The notes beneath the pieces are model-generated. The model had not been told where the DNA came from. It ran no database searches and worked only from the letters and a program-made list of their open reading frames with translations. Of a stretch of DNA of 64,000 bases, positions 63,211-64,000 are shown one piece after another (positions within the stretch are counted from its first letter, which is position 1; each line of letters opens with the position of its first letter). The DNA is from an uncultured SAR86 cluster bacterium (lineage in GTDB: Bacteria > Pseudomonadota > Gammaproteobacteria > Magnimaribacterales > D2472): positions 64,911-128,910 of the forward strand of contig CACJML010000002.1 in assembly GCA_902594515.1 (NCBI GenBank), given 5' to 3'. The translations under genes were made by a program, and so were the position numbers.

Positions 63211-64000
63211 TGCAGGCTTATAAGAAAAAAGGTTTTTGGGTAGGTGTTTCTTTGTTTGTTTTATTTAATCTATTGCCGCCTCCTAGTGGGTTAAGCGAGG
63301 CGGGTTGGATTGTAGCCTCAGTTACAGTTTTGATGGCTGCTTGGTGGGCAACTGAAGCAGTTCCTGTTGCTGTAACTGCCCTACTACCTTTAATCTTATT
63401 TCCACTAATGGGCGTTACTGACATAAAAACTACAGCTTTACCCTACGCTAATCCAAACGTTTATTTATTTATGGGTGGCTTTATTTTAGCTCTTGGAATT
63501 GAAGCATCTGGATTACATAAACGCCTTGCATTGCAAATGCTTGTTCTCGTCGGTAGCAGTGGTGCAAAATTAGTTGGTGGCTTCATGTTAGTCTCAGCTC
63601 TTATAAGTATGTGGGTGATGAATACCTCAACGACATTATTGCTGCTTCCAATTGGGCTTGCAGTTTGTGCTTCTGTTGCTTCCTCGATTCCAAACATGGG
63701 CGCAAGCGAAAGAAAAAGTTTTGAAGTTGCGCTCTTACTTGGGATTGCATATGCAGCAACAATTGGAGGAATGTCTACTCTTGTTGGTACTGCACCTAAT
63801 ATTATTTTTGCTGGATTTATGCAAGAGACCTATAACATTGAAATATCATTCATTGATTGGATGAAACTCGGAGTACCGTTGTCCTCTCTGATGTTGATAG
63901 CCTCATGGTATGCCCTAACAAAAATAGTTTATCCAGTTAAGTTTGAAGCAACTATTGAGACTAAAGCGAAGCTTCAAAGCATGTTAGATGATTTAGGTGC
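63210..64000 (+). CDS. DASS/SLC13 family anion transporter (partial)
   Basis: Runs off the right edge; 263 residues visible. ATG at 63210 overlaps the previous stop (TAATG). AAWWATEAVPVAVTALLPLILFPLMGV, YLFMGGFILALGIEASGLHKR and YAATIGGMSTLVGTAPNIIFAG are divalent anion:sodium symporter signatures, with the SNT-like first substrate loop replaced by MNTSTT. Imports dicarboxylates or sulfate. Co-transcribed with the hydrolase-like gene. Confidence 0.93.
   Translation, partial: MQAYKKKGFWVGVSLFVLFNLLPPPSGLSEAGWIVASVTVLMAAWWATEAVPVAVTALLPLILFPLMGVTDIKTTALPYANPNVYLFMGGFILALGIEASGLHKRLALQMLVLVGSSGAKLVGGFMLVSALISMWVMNTSTTLLLLPIGLAVCASVASSIPNMGASERKSFEVALLLGIAYAATIGGMSTLVGTAPNIIFAGFMQETYNIEISFIDWMKLGVPLSSLMLIASWYALTKIVYPVKFEATIETKAKLQSMLDDLG

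Overview
The window is an AT-rich, gene-dense bacterial chromosome segment with short intergenic gaps and long same-strand gene runs. Gene content (two TonB-dependent receptors, DUF3604, DUF885, a Rieske oxygenase, a P450, CaiB-type CoA-transferase, gamma-glutamyltranspeptidase, QueF, LexA-type SOS box) points to a marine gammaproteobacterium with a small genome, most like the SAR86 group. This assignment comes from family content and base composition, not from a marker-gene tree.

Layout. 1-10.6 kb: an MBL-fold lipoprotein, a DUF3604 lipoprotein, a DUF3445 protein divergent from a Zur-like regulator, an SDR, an alanine/sodium symporter, a glutamine amidotransferase, a TauD-type dioxygenase, tRNA-Arg and ggt. 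9.8-13 kb: an EamA exporter whose start codon follows a terminator ending a structured, unannotated ~190-nt leader RNA; a 77-residue orphan protein under a near-consensus LexA box; a cupin and an amidase. 13-18 kb: NTF2-like, VOC and DUF885 proteins, and a threonine synthase flanked by two winged-helix regulators. 18-21.8 kb: a restriction-modification island (m5C methyltransferase, D12-class m6A methyltransferase, HNH endonuclease) wedged between tRNA-Ser(GGA) and pgl. It is bounded by imperfect direct repeats of about 173 bp, each carrying the pgl 3' end and tRNA-Ser 5' half. 21.6-28.9 kb: one long minus-strand run (thioesterase, MoxR ATPase, VWA protein, permease, ABC pair, queF, pgl) whose ancestral downstream neighbour was evidently the tRNA-Ser. 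29-39.8 kb: TatD, a racemase-like CoA-transferase, an MMPL/RND exporter, BolA, a DNA alkyl-transferase, a rhomboid protease, and an envelope set (LpxH-like phosphoesterase, ELM1-like protein, three glycosyltransferases). 39.8-44.5 kb: a MacAB-like exporter behind a 20-bp palindrome of TyrR-box form, a DDN-like protein and glutaryl-CoA dehydrogenase. 44.5-64 kb: TonB receptor, P450, SDR, acetoacetate-decarboxylase-like, Rieske oxygenase, thymidine kinase, NTF2-like, OYE/FadH-like reductase, alanine dehydrogenase, SGNH protein, tRNA-Ala, thiolase-like protein, M20 amidohydrolase, a second TonB receptor, an alpha/beta-hydrolase-like protein lacking its nucleophile serine, and the start of a DASS transporter.

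How it fits together. The TonB receptors, oxygenases, reductases and CoA enzymes suggest uptake and oxidation of a hydrophobic cyclic compound (sterol, terpenoid or aromatic; substrate unknown), feeding acyl-CoA steps. Peptide and amino-acid use is suggested by ggt, the AGCS symporter, M20 hydrolase, DUF885 peptidase and alanine dehydrogenase. The most unusual parts are the R-M island with its duplicated tRNA/pgl junction, the SOS-controlled orphan gene, and the terminator-ended RNA in front of the EamA gene. No CRISPR array, transposase, integrase or rRNA gene was seen, and no gene-free stretch exceeds 300 bases.
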